Shown here piece after piece: positions 8,850 through 20,300 of a stretch of DNA of 23,926 bases. Source of the DNA: Micractinium sp. NFX-FRZ (lineage: Eukaryota; Chlorophyta; Trebouxiophyceae; Chlorellales; Chlorellaceae). Numbering within the stretch: position 1 is the stretch's first letter; every line of letters starts with the position of its first letter. Position numbers and translations under genes: made by a program. The notes under the pieces were generated by a model. That model saw only the letters and a list, made by a program, of their open reading frames with translations, searched no databases and was not told the origin of the DNA. The stretch is from contig JAPTJF010000650.1 of assembly GCA_029339195.1 (NCBI GenBank), positions 1-23,926 of the forward strand, read 5' to 3'.

Positions 8850-9777
8850 AGCTGCCGCTGCTGGGACTCTCACTTGACTAGAACCCTCTTGACTATGGCA
8901 CCATGACTACCAGCACCGCCTGGCCGTTGGCTCACTGCCCGGCGCTGCATCGCGAGCATGCCCCGTCAGCGCACCACAGCTGGCCAGCTCAGCATGTCTC
9001 CTGACCTGATATTAGCTTCCTGCTACCTCCTGCTGCTGCTGCTTCTCCTCCTCCTCCCCTCCTCCGCTCTCCCTCCCTGCTCCCCTCCTGAGTTGCCTGA
9101 CAGATTGCTTGTCTGTTGCTGCTGTTTCACAATGCCTGCCAAGTGTGGACGATGCACCCACTGGCGGCCGCCCCAAGAGCAAACGAATGTAAGGCAGATT
9201 GCAAGCAGAGGGAGAGCAGGGGGCGGTGCACAGCGGATACACGGGCGCGCGGCATCAAGCGGTTTTCAGTACTGATTGAATCTGGTGCGGTCACATGCCG
9301 GGCTGCCCGTACTACAGAACAAAAATCCAGGCTGGCAGCAGGGGAGGTACACGTAGCGTTTGCAAGTGAGTTGAGAAGCCCAGTGCTGAGGGAGAAAGGA
9401 TGTGATGACCTGGCACCTTGCTGCCCGAGGAACTATGGGGGAAAGAACAAGAGGCGTCTGCCAAGGTCACTGTTTTGTCGCGACAAGTAGGTATGTGCAG
9501 GGAGGGGCAAGGGGATGATGCCAGGGGAAAAGGCGTGCCTGGAGGTTGGTTGGTCTAGCTGAGGTGGGTTCATGTTGGTGTGTGGTGTTCAAGTTTCTAG
9601 GTTGGCACATGGCACCAGGCACAAGCGATGCATGCACTGCGTGCATTAGCGACTGTGCTCTGCGGTGCCTCCTCGCCTTCCCTGCTGAGCCCGCTGCCCC
9701 CGCATGGAGCAGCGTCCTGCGGCGGCTCAGCTCAGCTGGACGACGGCACGGCCCAGGCGGGCCCAGGGGAGGCGCAC
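8850..9777. other. convergent 3' region between EMG1 and the CHUP1-like gene
   Basis: No convincing coding region is seen. A pyrimidine-rich stretch with CTG and CTCC runs lies at 9020-9080, and a Leu-run open frame there is an artefact of it. The right part (9250-9620) is less GC-rich and featureless. It should hold the 3' UTRs of both flanking genes. Confidence 0.6.
9188..9192 (+). terminator. TGTAA poly(A) signal candidate for EMG1
   Basis: TGTAA is the usual poly(A) signal in chlorophyte algae. This copy is about 340 nt after the EMG1 stop, a normal 3' UTR length for such algae, and no earlier copy was seen after the stop. Confidence 0.45.
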
Positions 9778-11349
9778 TCAGTTGGCCACCCGAGAGGAGC
9801 GGAACCACTTGGGGTCCATCATGCGCGCATAGTGCACGGTGCGCTCGTGCAGCGTGTCAAACAGGGCGCCGCACTCCAGGTTGAAGCCGCCGCAGAACTG
9901 GTGCACCCGGAAGGCGCTGATGGAGGCGGCCCCCAGCGGCTGCACAATGGCGGTCGTCTGCCACGCACCCTTGGCCCTGCGGGTGGTTGGGGTGGGGGGT
10001 GGGGAGGAGGCGGGGGAGGGGTGGCGGGGTGAGCGGCAGCAGGGGCCACAGGCAGGGAAGCAGGTCAGCGGCAGAGCCGCTGCACCACAGGCAGGCAGGC
10101 AGGCAGTCGGCACACCCCAGGGCGAGTGGCAGGCGCCCGCCTTTCACGCACACGCTACAGCACAAGGCACGTCGCACAGCCCTTCTCCACACTCACTTGG
10201 CAACGTTGAGGGCAGAGTCGAGTGCGTGCTGCATGAGCACCGCGCCCGCGCGCTGCGCCGCCCAGCGCAGGTCGGTGAGCAGGGCGTCGTCCCACGGCAG
10301 GCCCGCCTTGGCCATGCGGACGCGCAGGGCATCATGAGGGTAGTTGACCCGCGTGGTCACCTTGGTGACGGCGTCCAGCAGGGTGGCCAGCCGGTGGCTC
10401 TCGGAAACCACGTTGGACTGTTGAGCAGAGGGGGTGGGGCAGAGATGTGGGGAGGCGAGGCAGGCAGGCAGGGCGGGCTACGGGCGCAGCTGTAGACAGG
10501 TTATTTAGGCAGGCGGCATGGCCTTGCGCATTGCATCAAAAGCATAATCCGGGTGCCCCTTCCAGCTGCAACCGCACCCCCCGGGCCCCTCGGCACCCTG
10601 CAACTCTCCTTCCCGCCCGCCCGCCCCTGCGCCCACCTGCGGCGGGCACTGCCACTTGTTGAGCGCGTCGCAGGCGTCCAGCAGCTGGTCAAACACGGCC
10701 GCCGCCTCCGCCATGACGGCCCACTTGCGGGTGGGGAAGCCGGCGGCGGCGTGGCCGCTGCGGGGGGCGTCCCCTCCCTGGGCCTTGACGTCGGATACAA
10801 AGTCGGATACGTCCTGCAGGGAGCGGGGTTCGAAGCTTGCCACGGCCAGCGCGCGGGCCGGCAGGGTGGGCAGGTACACCGCGGCTTCCTCCTCGCTCAT
10901 CTCTGGCTCCACGCTGCCCACGCTGAGCTCCGGGGTCAGCGGGGACAGCGGGCGCGGCGTGCGCGGCGTGGCGCTCGTGCTGCTGCCGCCAGGGCTGGCG
11001 CTGGCGGTGCGCGCGCCGCGCGCCGAGGGCGGGGGCGTGCCGCTGGCCGAGCCGCGTGGCGTGGCGGCGGCGCTGCCGCCCACGGGCGTGCCCGCGCCGC
11101 TGCCGCTTTCGCCCAGCTGCTTGCGGGCCTGCTCCCATCCGATAGTGGTCACCACAACGCCGCCCCCGCGGGCCAGCTCGTTGTAAAGAGTGATGGCACG
11201 GGGGTCGCGCTTGATCGCGTCTGTGGGCGCTGGCTTGACGCCGCGGCTCTTGTGGCGGGGGCGGGCCACGCTGAGGTTGGGGGGGTTGAACTTGGGGGCG
11301 ACCAGCGGGGTGCGGTGCACGCCCTCGGGGGCAGGCGGCGCCACGTACA
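9778..11349 (-). other. CHUP1-like C-terminal region, three exons
   Basis: Exon 11349-10637 (713 nt) carries the Pro-rich link, the RDPRAITLYNELA motif, a low-complexity linker of Gly/Ser/Thr/Pro (about 10925-11110) and the start of the helical domain. Exon 10417-10197 carries VVSESHRLATLLDAVTKV and KAGLPWDDALLTDL. Exon 9976-9778 carries the diagnostic FRVHQFCGGFN and ends in KWFRSSRVAN with TGA at 9780-9778. The Gly-Gly-Phe and Arg-Val-His-Gln-Phe residues are the strongest link to CHUP1. CHUP1's Asp after GGF is Asn here, and the Ala before GGF is Cys. Confidence 0.75.
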
Positions 11350-14300
11350 CTGCAGGGCGGGAGGGGAGGGGAGGGGAGGGGTTGCTTGTGCAGAGCGAGA
11401 GGGCGTGGCGGGGCACGGCGAGAAGCGGGTGCTGCAGAGGTGGGGCGGCAGGGGCTTGCAACAACTTAGCACCAGCTGTGCTGGCTGGCAGCTGTGGCTG
11501 GCATGCTGTGGCTGGCAAGCAGGCTGGCAAACAGGCGGGCGGGGGGCGGGGCACTCACGAGCCACGGGCATGGGCGGCACGGGGGGCAGGTGCTGCGCCT
11601 TTTTTATCAGGTGCCCCACCGTCTCCCGCACGTCGGCGCCGCTGGGCTGGGCCGGCTGCACAGCAGGGACCAAAGCAGGGGCAGCAGGAGTGGGGAGGCA
11701 GGCAGGTCAGCACCCGGGTCACCCAGCTGCCCAGTACCACGCATTCTCTCCACGCCACTTCCTTATCATACCACATGCATTGGCAACACATCCACACCAA
11801 ACGCACACTCGGCACGACAGCAGGGAAGCAAGCCCAGCAGCACGCACCAGCTTCTTGAAGGCCAGGGCAGCCAGGAGCGTGGCCACCGCTGCATCGCGCG
11901 AGCTCTCGGCGGCGTCCAGCGGCGGCTGCAGGCCCGGCAAACGCATAGAGAACACACCAGCAGGGTGAGCAGCGTTGGGAAGCACAGCAGCACTGAGCAG
12001 CACTGAGCGAAGGCAGATGATGCTCCAGACACAGGCAGGGAGGCGGCCGGGTGCCGTAGCTGCTGGACGCCTGAATTGCTGGCTGCCTGGCTGTGCTGCG
12101 GGCGTCCCCTGCCGTACAGGCTTCTCTGCAGGCACAACTCCTGCTTGTCCAGTGAGCCTGCCAGGCAGTGAGTGCCTCCTCACCTTCTCGCTTTGTATCT
12201 GCTGCGCCAGCTGCTGCAGGGAGCTGACTGCATCGCTAGCGGGCTCCACCCGTGCAGCCACCTCATGCAGCCGCGCCTGCACGTGCGGAAGCTGCTGGCT
12301 GCAGGGCGGGAGGCAGGGAGGGAGGGAGGGAGGGAGGGGCAACCGGGCAGGGAGGGAGGGAGGGAGGTCAGCGGGCGCATGGAGCAGCACTCACAGTGCA
12401 ACCAACCAGAAAGCCGAGTTCTTCCACGGTCAACACTGTGCAAGATGAGAGTAGTCTTTGCCCAGCCCCACCTGAGCCAGTTGAGGCGGTGCCAGCCCTC
12501 GGGGTCAGATTGGATGTCGGCTGTTGCCAGCTCATCCTCATTGACGGCCACGCTCTGGCCTGCAGCCTGCTGCGCCGCCACCACGTCGCCCTGCGCGCCC
12601 TCCAGGGCCGCAACCCACTGCTGGATGTCGGCCAGCAGGGGGCGGTAGTCCACAAAGCCGGGCATGGCAGGCAGGCGCTGGGCATTGGCAACCAGCTGCT
12701 GCACTGCGTCCCGCACATCGCTGCTGGCGGGCGCCACGGGCTGCAGCGGTTGGAGGAGAGGAGGGCGACCAAGACAACGATGTGAGGCTAGAACCTGCGC
12801 ACAGCATCCAATGACACACGTTCCGCTGACACACATGACACACGCCGGCAGCAGTGCGGAAGGGGAAGCATCCAGCATCACAGCAAGCCATGAACTCACC
12901 AGGCCCTCAAGTGGCACGCTGGCCACCAGTGCCGCAACCGCTGCATCACGAGCCGCCTCCGCCTCAACAAGCGGCGGCTGCAGGCAAGTGGATAGAACAC
13001 ACACAGCTTCTGTTCAGGACCTGAACATAAACCGGCAGACTGCAGGCAGTGGCAGGCAGGCATGAGATGCATATTGCCACATTTATAATGCCACGCCATG
13101 TTTTCACCTTGCTCCTGATGTGCTGGTCCAGCTCCTGAAGCGACTGAATGGCGGCAGCGGCAGCGGGGGCCACCCGGCCATCCACCTCCCGCAGCCGCTC
13201 CTCCACCAGCGGCTGCTGCTGGCTGCAGGCGCAGGAGAGGATCACACAAACAATTCATTGTTGGTGAGCAAGGAGTGACCTCATGTATTGGCATGCTTGC
13301 CTAGACAGCCCGCCTCTCAGCCGCACCAGCATTTGACAGCAGCAGCAGCAGGTGTCCTGCCAGTGACCGACGCACTGACAGCAGCGCCTGCCGTCCCCCA
13401 GCCCCACCTGAGCCAGCTGAGGCGGTGCCATCCCTCGGGGTCTGTTTCCTCATCTGCCGCCGCCAGCTGGGATGCGGTGTCCTTGCCGGCCTCGCCTGCC
13501 GCCTGCTGGGCTGCCGCCACATCGCCCTGCGCGCCTTCCAGGGCGGCAACCCACTGCTGGATGTCGGCCAGCAGGGGGCGGTGGTCCACCCACTGAGGCA
13601 TCTCTGGTAGCTGCTGGCACTCCTCGATGAGCTGGCGCACCACAGCACGCATGTCGGGCGCTGACTGGATGGACATTCCCTGGGAGCCGAGCTCCTCCAT
13701 CAAGCTAGCAATGACAGCATCCCGCTGTGCCGTGGCATCTGCCAGCGGCGGCTGCAGAGAACGACAAGCAGGGGGCGAGGGGGATGTGTCAATGCGGCGC
13801 AGCAGAGAGGCGAAGGCGGACATCTTGCGTCGGCATCGGCGTGGCAGCAGCAAAGGCCTGCCACCAGCCTGCGGCACCCTGGGCAAAGAAGGCTCCAACT
13901 GGCTCGTCAGTCGTGCCTGCAAGTAAGCAACCCCTGGACTGCCCAAAACCAGGAAAAGCAGTACAAGCAGTATGATCAGTACAACAGCAAGAGCAGTACA
14001 GCAGTACGCACCTTGTCTTTCTGGACCTGCTGCTGCAGGGCCTGCAGCGCCTGGACAGCTCCATCAGTGGGCGCCAGCTTGCCGCCCAGCCCCTGCAGCC
14101 GCTCCTCCACCAGCGGACGCTGCTGGCTGCAGGCGCAGGTTGCAGGGTCGGGTGGAGTGCACGGGAGGGGTTGAGAGCGTGTGCAGTAGGGCAAGACAGC
14201 CGGACAGGATTGCACCAGCTGTGGGCAGCACTGAGGGCAGGGCCTCGCTTCACAGCAGCGTGCTGCCCAGTCATCCAGCTGACGGAGGCCGCAAGATAAG

Positions 14301-17300
14301 CCACACGCTGGCACGTGAGCTTCTGGGTTTGCCCCACCCAAACCTGCACGCACCTGAGCCAGCTGAGGCGGTGCCAGGTCTCGGGGTCAGCCTCCTCATC
14401 CGCCGCCGCCAGCTGGGACGCGCTCTCCGCGCTGGCCTCGCCCGCCGCCTGCTGCGCCGCCGCCACGTCGCCCTTGGAGCCCTCCATCTCATCCACCCAC
14501 TGCTGGATGTCGGCCAGCAGCTCGCCGTAATTGATGGGCATGGGAGGCATGTCTGGCAGGCGCTGGGCCTCCTCCAGCAGCTGCTGCACCACGCCACGCA
14601 CGTCGCTGCTGGCGGGCACCGCGGGCTGCAAGGGCAGGGGGTGCGGCGAGCGAGCAGATTGTGAGCAGTGGAGTGGAGGGACTGCTCAGGAAGTCGGGCA
14701 GGCACATGTGCAAGCAGGGGAGAGACAGGGGGCCATGCAAAATCCTACCCATCCTCACTGCAGCTGGGGTTCATAGCTAGGACAGACTCACCAGGGAGTC
14801 GACTGCCAAGCCAGCAACCAGCGCACTGATGGCCTCGTCGCGAGCGGCCTCTGCCTCTGCCAGTGGCGGCTGCAGGGAGCACACAGAGAGGAGTGGGCCG
14901 TCAAGACGAAGCAGGCAGGGAGGCAGGCGACTGCGCAGGCAGGCAGTGCGATGCAAGCCATGATACGATTTGGAGAGCTGGGTAGGTAGCACGTTCTGTG
15001 CCCGTGCCCTTATGTGTGCTGCTTTACACAAGGGCTCACCTTGGTGGCCTGGATGCGGCTGCACAGCTCGCCCAGCGACTGGGCGGCAGCAGCTGCGGCA
15101 GGGCCCACGCGGCCGCCCACATCCTGCAGCCGCGACTCCACCACAGGCAGCTGCTGGCTGCAACACAGGCGGGCACGGTGGGAGGGGCGGAGGAGGGCAG
15201 GGCGCGGCAGGTGAGAAGCTGTGAGCTACTGGAGAATGCTTGAGCCAGCAGGGCTGCATAGCACAGCTGGACCTCACTTGCTTGTCAGCAACAAAGCCAG
15301 TCGCAGCACTGCAGGCCCGCATTGCACCCACTGCACCCTTTTTGCACCCTTTCTTCTTCCCGCCAGGCCACCAAGCCAGAGCACCAAGCCCTCCTGGCCA
15401 CACCCACCTGAGCCAATTCAGGCGGTAGTGGGCCTCTGGCTCTGCTGCCTGGTCAGCCTCTGCCAGCGCCACCGCATTGCTGGCAGTTGCCTCGCCAGCC
15501 TCCTGCTGGGCTGCCGCCACGTCTCCCTGTGCGCTCTCAAGAGCGGCAACCCACTGCTGGATGTCGGCCAGCAGGGGGCGGCGGTCCACCCACTGAGACA
15601 TCTCTGGCATCTGCTGGCACTCCTCAATGAGCTGGTGCACTGCATCCCGCACATCGCTGCTGGAGGGTGCCTCTGGCTGCAACAGAGTTGAACATAGCCA
15701 GCGGGTCAGGGGGCCAGCAGTAAGTGAGCAGAATGGCATGCTGCAAGAAGCCCAGGGACTGCACAGGCATCATGCTGCCATCAGCAGGTGTCTTCTGAGG
15801 TGCAGCCCAGCCAGTGCAAACGCACTCACCAGGCCGGCAAGCGCCAGGCCAGCGATCAGCGCGGTGACGGCGGCATCGCGTGCGCCCTCTGCCTCGGCAA
15901 GCGGCGGCTGCAGGAGGTGTTGGTAGTGGTCGCAGGAGTGGCATGGCAGTGAGCAAAGAGGCACGTACATAGGTCAGGGGTTAAGCAGCAGACGGAGCAC
16001 AACGCAGCATACAGCACCGAACAGAGCAGAGCAGTTCGCTGCCCCCTCCAGCGCACCTTGCTGCTCCTGATGTGCTGGGCCAGCTCCTGAAGCGACTGGA
16101 TGGCGGCAGCGGCTGGAGAAGCCACCTTGCCGTCCACCTCCCGCAGCCGCTCCTCCACCAGCGGCTGCTGCTGGCTGCAGGCAAACAAGGAGTCAGGGGC
16201 GCGGAGGGGGCACAGAGACATGTTTGTCAAGTGCCACGGCGGAGTAATGTGATGCCTGAGATGCACGCACATGCTCATGTGGCTCGGAGTCAGCGGAAGC
16301 ATCAGGCTGTCTGTGCTGTTGCAGGCGAATGCAGAATCACATTCGGCTGCCTGGCTGGCACCAGCCGGCCAGGCTGTCATTGACATTCAGTACCCACCTG
16401 AGCCAGCTGAGGCGGTGCCAGGTCTCGGGGTCAGCCTCCTCATCTGCTGCCGCCAGCTGGGATGCGCTGTTGGCAGCGTCCTGGCCTGCCGCCTGCTGCG
16501 CTGCCTGAATGTCGCCCTGCGCACCGTCCAGCGCGTCGGCCCACTGCTGGATGTCGGCCAGCAGGGGGCGGTAGTCCACAAAGCCGGGCATGGCAGGCAG
16601 CAGGCGAGCCTCCTCAACCAGCTGCTGCACTGCGCCGCGCACGTCGCTCTTGGCGGGAACAGATGGCTGCAGAAGGTGGGGGCAGGAGGAGCGGTTGTTG
16701 GGCAATGACACGACTTTGGCTGCCCCTGAGGACTGGCTAGGTTCAAATGCAGGCCACAGGTGTGCAGCAAAGCTAGTTTGCACTGGCACGGGGACCACTG
16801 AGCCATGGAAGAGCTCACCAGTCCCTCCAGTGCCATGCCGGCAGCCAGGGTGGCGACCGCCGCATCGCGAGCCGTCTCTGCCTCCTCAAGCGCCGGCTGC
16901 ATGGTAACAGCGGGACAGAAAGCGGGGCATAAACGTGTCGGTAGCAAGCAGCGCCCAGGGAAGTGCAGGGGGCTGTCATGACTGGCAAATGAACGGTATT
17001 AGGGAAGGCTCAAGGGGCGGCTTCAAATGGCGCGCCTGCAAGCAGCGGCAGCCGCACCCACCTTGCTGCTCTTGATGTGCTGGGCCAGTTCTTGGAGGGA
17101 GTGGATGGCAGCAAGGGCGGTGGGGCCCACTCGGCCGTCCACCTCCTGCAGCCGCGCCTCCACCAGCGGCTGCTCCTGGCTGCAGGCAGCACAGGGGTGG
17201 GGCATGCATGGAGGCAGTACATCAGCAGCAGGGCAGGAGCGTAGTGACTGTGAGTCGTGAACTTCAACGCACTTGCTTGGCACCTGAAACCAGTCGGCAC

Positions 17301-20300
17301 ATAAAAGCAGCTGGAGCCTGCATTGCCAGCGCAGGCAGCCAGAGCGCGGCAGCCCACCTGAGCCAGCTGAGGCGGTGCCATCCCTCGGGGTCAGCCTCCT
17401 CATCTGCTGCCGCCAGCTGGGATGCACCCTCAGCTGTGGCCTCGCCTGCCGCCTGCTGCGCGGCGCGCACGTCGCCCTGCGCAGCCTCCAGCTCGGCAAC
17501 CCACTGCTGGATGTCGGCCAGCAGGGGGCGGTAGTCCACAAAGCCGGGCCTCTGTGGCAGGCGCTGGGCGTCCTCGAGCAGCTGCTGCACTGCGCCGCGC
17601 ACGTCGCTGCTGGAGGGGGGTGAAGGCTGCAGCAGCAGGGCGGGGAAGGCGAGGGGGAGCATGAGGGGCCTCGGCTGAGCATCTCAGAGCAGGCGCGCTC
17701 CACGGTGCCGCTCACGCATGCAGGCTGGCAAAAGAGTATCGGCAAGCAAGAACCGCAGTTTTCAGTCAGACCCTGTATCCTTTCCCCTTCTTCACCCAGG
17801 AAGAGCAAGGCGGCACCAAGGACGCACTGCCAGTGCGAGGCTGCATGCTGCTCACCAGTCCCTCCAGCGCCATGCCGGCGACCAGGGCGGCAACTGCGGC
17901 ATCGCGAGCAGCCTCCGCCTCCTCCAGCGCCGGCTGCATGGCGAGCAAGCGAGGTGGGCAGAGACATGGCGGCGGCAGCGTTGAGGTGCCAGAGTGGTAT
18001 GCAGCGCAGCAGCACAGGCTATCTTTGGCCTGCAGGCGGTGTGAACACAGAGACTCGGAGCCTTTTTTTCAGAGCTCATTGCCAGACCCTCAGCAGCGCA
18101 CCTTGCTGCTCCTGATGTGCTGGGCCAGCTCCTGAAGCGACTGGATGGCGGCAGCGGCAGCGGGGGACACCCGGCCGTCCACTGCACCCAGCCGCTCCTC
18201 CACCAGCGGCTGCTCCTGGCTGCAGGCGCAGAGAGCATGAGGCGCACAGTGAGAGGCAGCGCAGTCAGAACACGTGCCGGAGGGCAGGGTCGGAGAGCAG
18301 GGCAAAGCGGCACGATCTGAGGCTTGTTGAAGGGAGGAGGCGGGTGGCTGGTGGGCCCAATCGCGGGCCAAACAGCCCAGGAGCTGGCGGCTAGCGTCCC
18401 CCAACCCCTGCCGCACCTGAGCCAGTTCAGGTGGTGCCAGCTCTCCGGGTCTGCCTCCTCGTCTCCCGCTGCCAGCTGGGACGCGGTGTCCCTGCTGGCC
18501 TCCACTGCTGCCTGCCGCGCCGTGAGCACATCGTTCTGCGCACCGTCCAACGCGTCGGCCCACTGCTGGATGTCGGCCAGCAGGGGGCGGTAGTCCACCC
18601 ACTGCGGCATGCCGGGCAGGTTGCGAGCCTCCTCGACCAGCTGGCGCACGGCGCCACGCACGTCGGCGCTCGACGGGAAGGGAGGCTGCAGCGCAGGGCG
18701 CACGGGACACAGGCGTGAGCTACTACAGCGGCTGCCGCATGGCTTGGCAGGCAGGCAGGCAGGGTGGCGGGCGGACGGGCGACCGAGCAGGCAGCAGGCA
18801 GGCAAGCAGGCGCACAGGCAAGTGGGAAAGTGAACAGGATGAGAGGGCATGCACACAAGCAGGCAGGCAGGGCAGTCAGGAAGACAGGGTAGGCAGCCTG
18901 GCAGGCAGGCAGGGCGACCCACCAGTTCTAGCTGCTGAGCTGCCAGCGCTGCTGCCAGCGTGCCGACGGCCGCATCATGGGACGCCTCAGCCTCTGCCAG
19001 TGGCGGCTGCACACAGATGGGCGGTCGGTGTTGGGTGCCGGCTCAAGTGCCAGGCATGCCTGGCAACATTGCAAGCAGGTCCGGCAAGTTGGCTGCCTGC
19101 CTGCGGCCTGCGCCCAGTCAGCAAGCTGTGCGCAGCATCAAAGGTGCCAGGTATGCCAGGCAAGCTTGCACGCAGCTCGCTAAGTTGAGGTGCAAGCTCC
19201 GAGGACAGCCTGCAAGATCGTAGCAACAAGAGACAAGGCAGCGGCCGGGCGCACCTCGTTCTCTTCAACGTGCTTGCACAGCTGCTGCAGCGACTGGAGG
19301 GCGGCGCTGGTGGCGGGGGCCACCTTGCCGTGCGCCTGCTGCAGCCGCTCCTCAATGACTGGGTACTGCTTGCTGCAGGCGCAAGGCGGGGGCAGGGCGG
19401 GGCATGGTTCAGACATGGGCCCACAGAGGACGCACATGTGCAGGTTGGGGGTGAGCGGAGGCAGGCTGGCAAGCAGAGGCAATGCCAATGCAAGGTGGCA
19501 GGCAGGGTCAGACTGGGCAGGCAAGAAACCGGGCAAGCAGGCAGGCTACCGGACATGCAGGCAGGCAGGCTGCCCAGGCAGGCAGGCAGGCCCCAGCCCC
19601 ACCTGAGCCAGCTGAGGCGGTGCCAGCTCTCGGGCTCTGCTGTCTCGTCCGCCGCCGCCAGCTGGGACGCAGTGTCGGCACCGGCCTGCGCTGCCTCCTG
19701 CTGCGCCGCCGCCATGTCACCCTGCGCCCCCTCCAGCTCGGCAACCCACTGCCGCAGGTCGGCCAGCAGGGGGCGGCGGTCCACCCACTGCGGCATCTCC
19801 GGCAGGCGGCGCGCCTCCTCAATCAGCTGCTGTGCAAACTGGCGGAAGGTGGTGTCGCGGTCGGCGGCGGTGCCGCCGCCCTCCTCGTCGTCATTCGGGG
19901 TCAGCGGCTGCAGGGTGAGGGCGGGATGGCAGGGCAGAGATAGCAAGTGAGGGCAGAGAAGACCTGGGGACAGCACAAGTACGGGCTCTGGCCCTTTGTC
20001 CACCCGGCAGCCTCCCCTGCCCTGAGCACTCGTAAACCGCCTCCCACCCGTGCATTTCACCCGCAGCTTGCGTAGCACCACATAGCAGCAAACGATGCAC
20101 ACTCCATCACCCACTGCCAGCATGCCACTCCCTGCTCACCCGTGCATCCACCCCCAGCTTGAACAGCTCAACCATCAAGTCGCCAATGGCCCGGTCCCGC
20201 ATGCCCTCCGCCTCCGCCAGCGGCGGCTGCAGGGCAGAGGCGCGCGGTTGCAGGCAGGGTTTCAGGCAGTGCATCTCCGTCGGTGCAGGGGAGGAGGTCC

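Noticed and set aside
8958..9275. Leu-rich + strand frame resembling a signal or membrane segment
   Set aside because: The Leu run comes from a CTG/CTCC low-complexity stretch in the 3' region of EMG1, with no splice context or conserved part.
10553..11968. Long + strand open frame (471 codons)
   Set aside because: It is antisense to the CHUP1-like exons; high GC removes stops on the opposite strand. Its composition (Gly/Ala/Arg runs) has no protein character.
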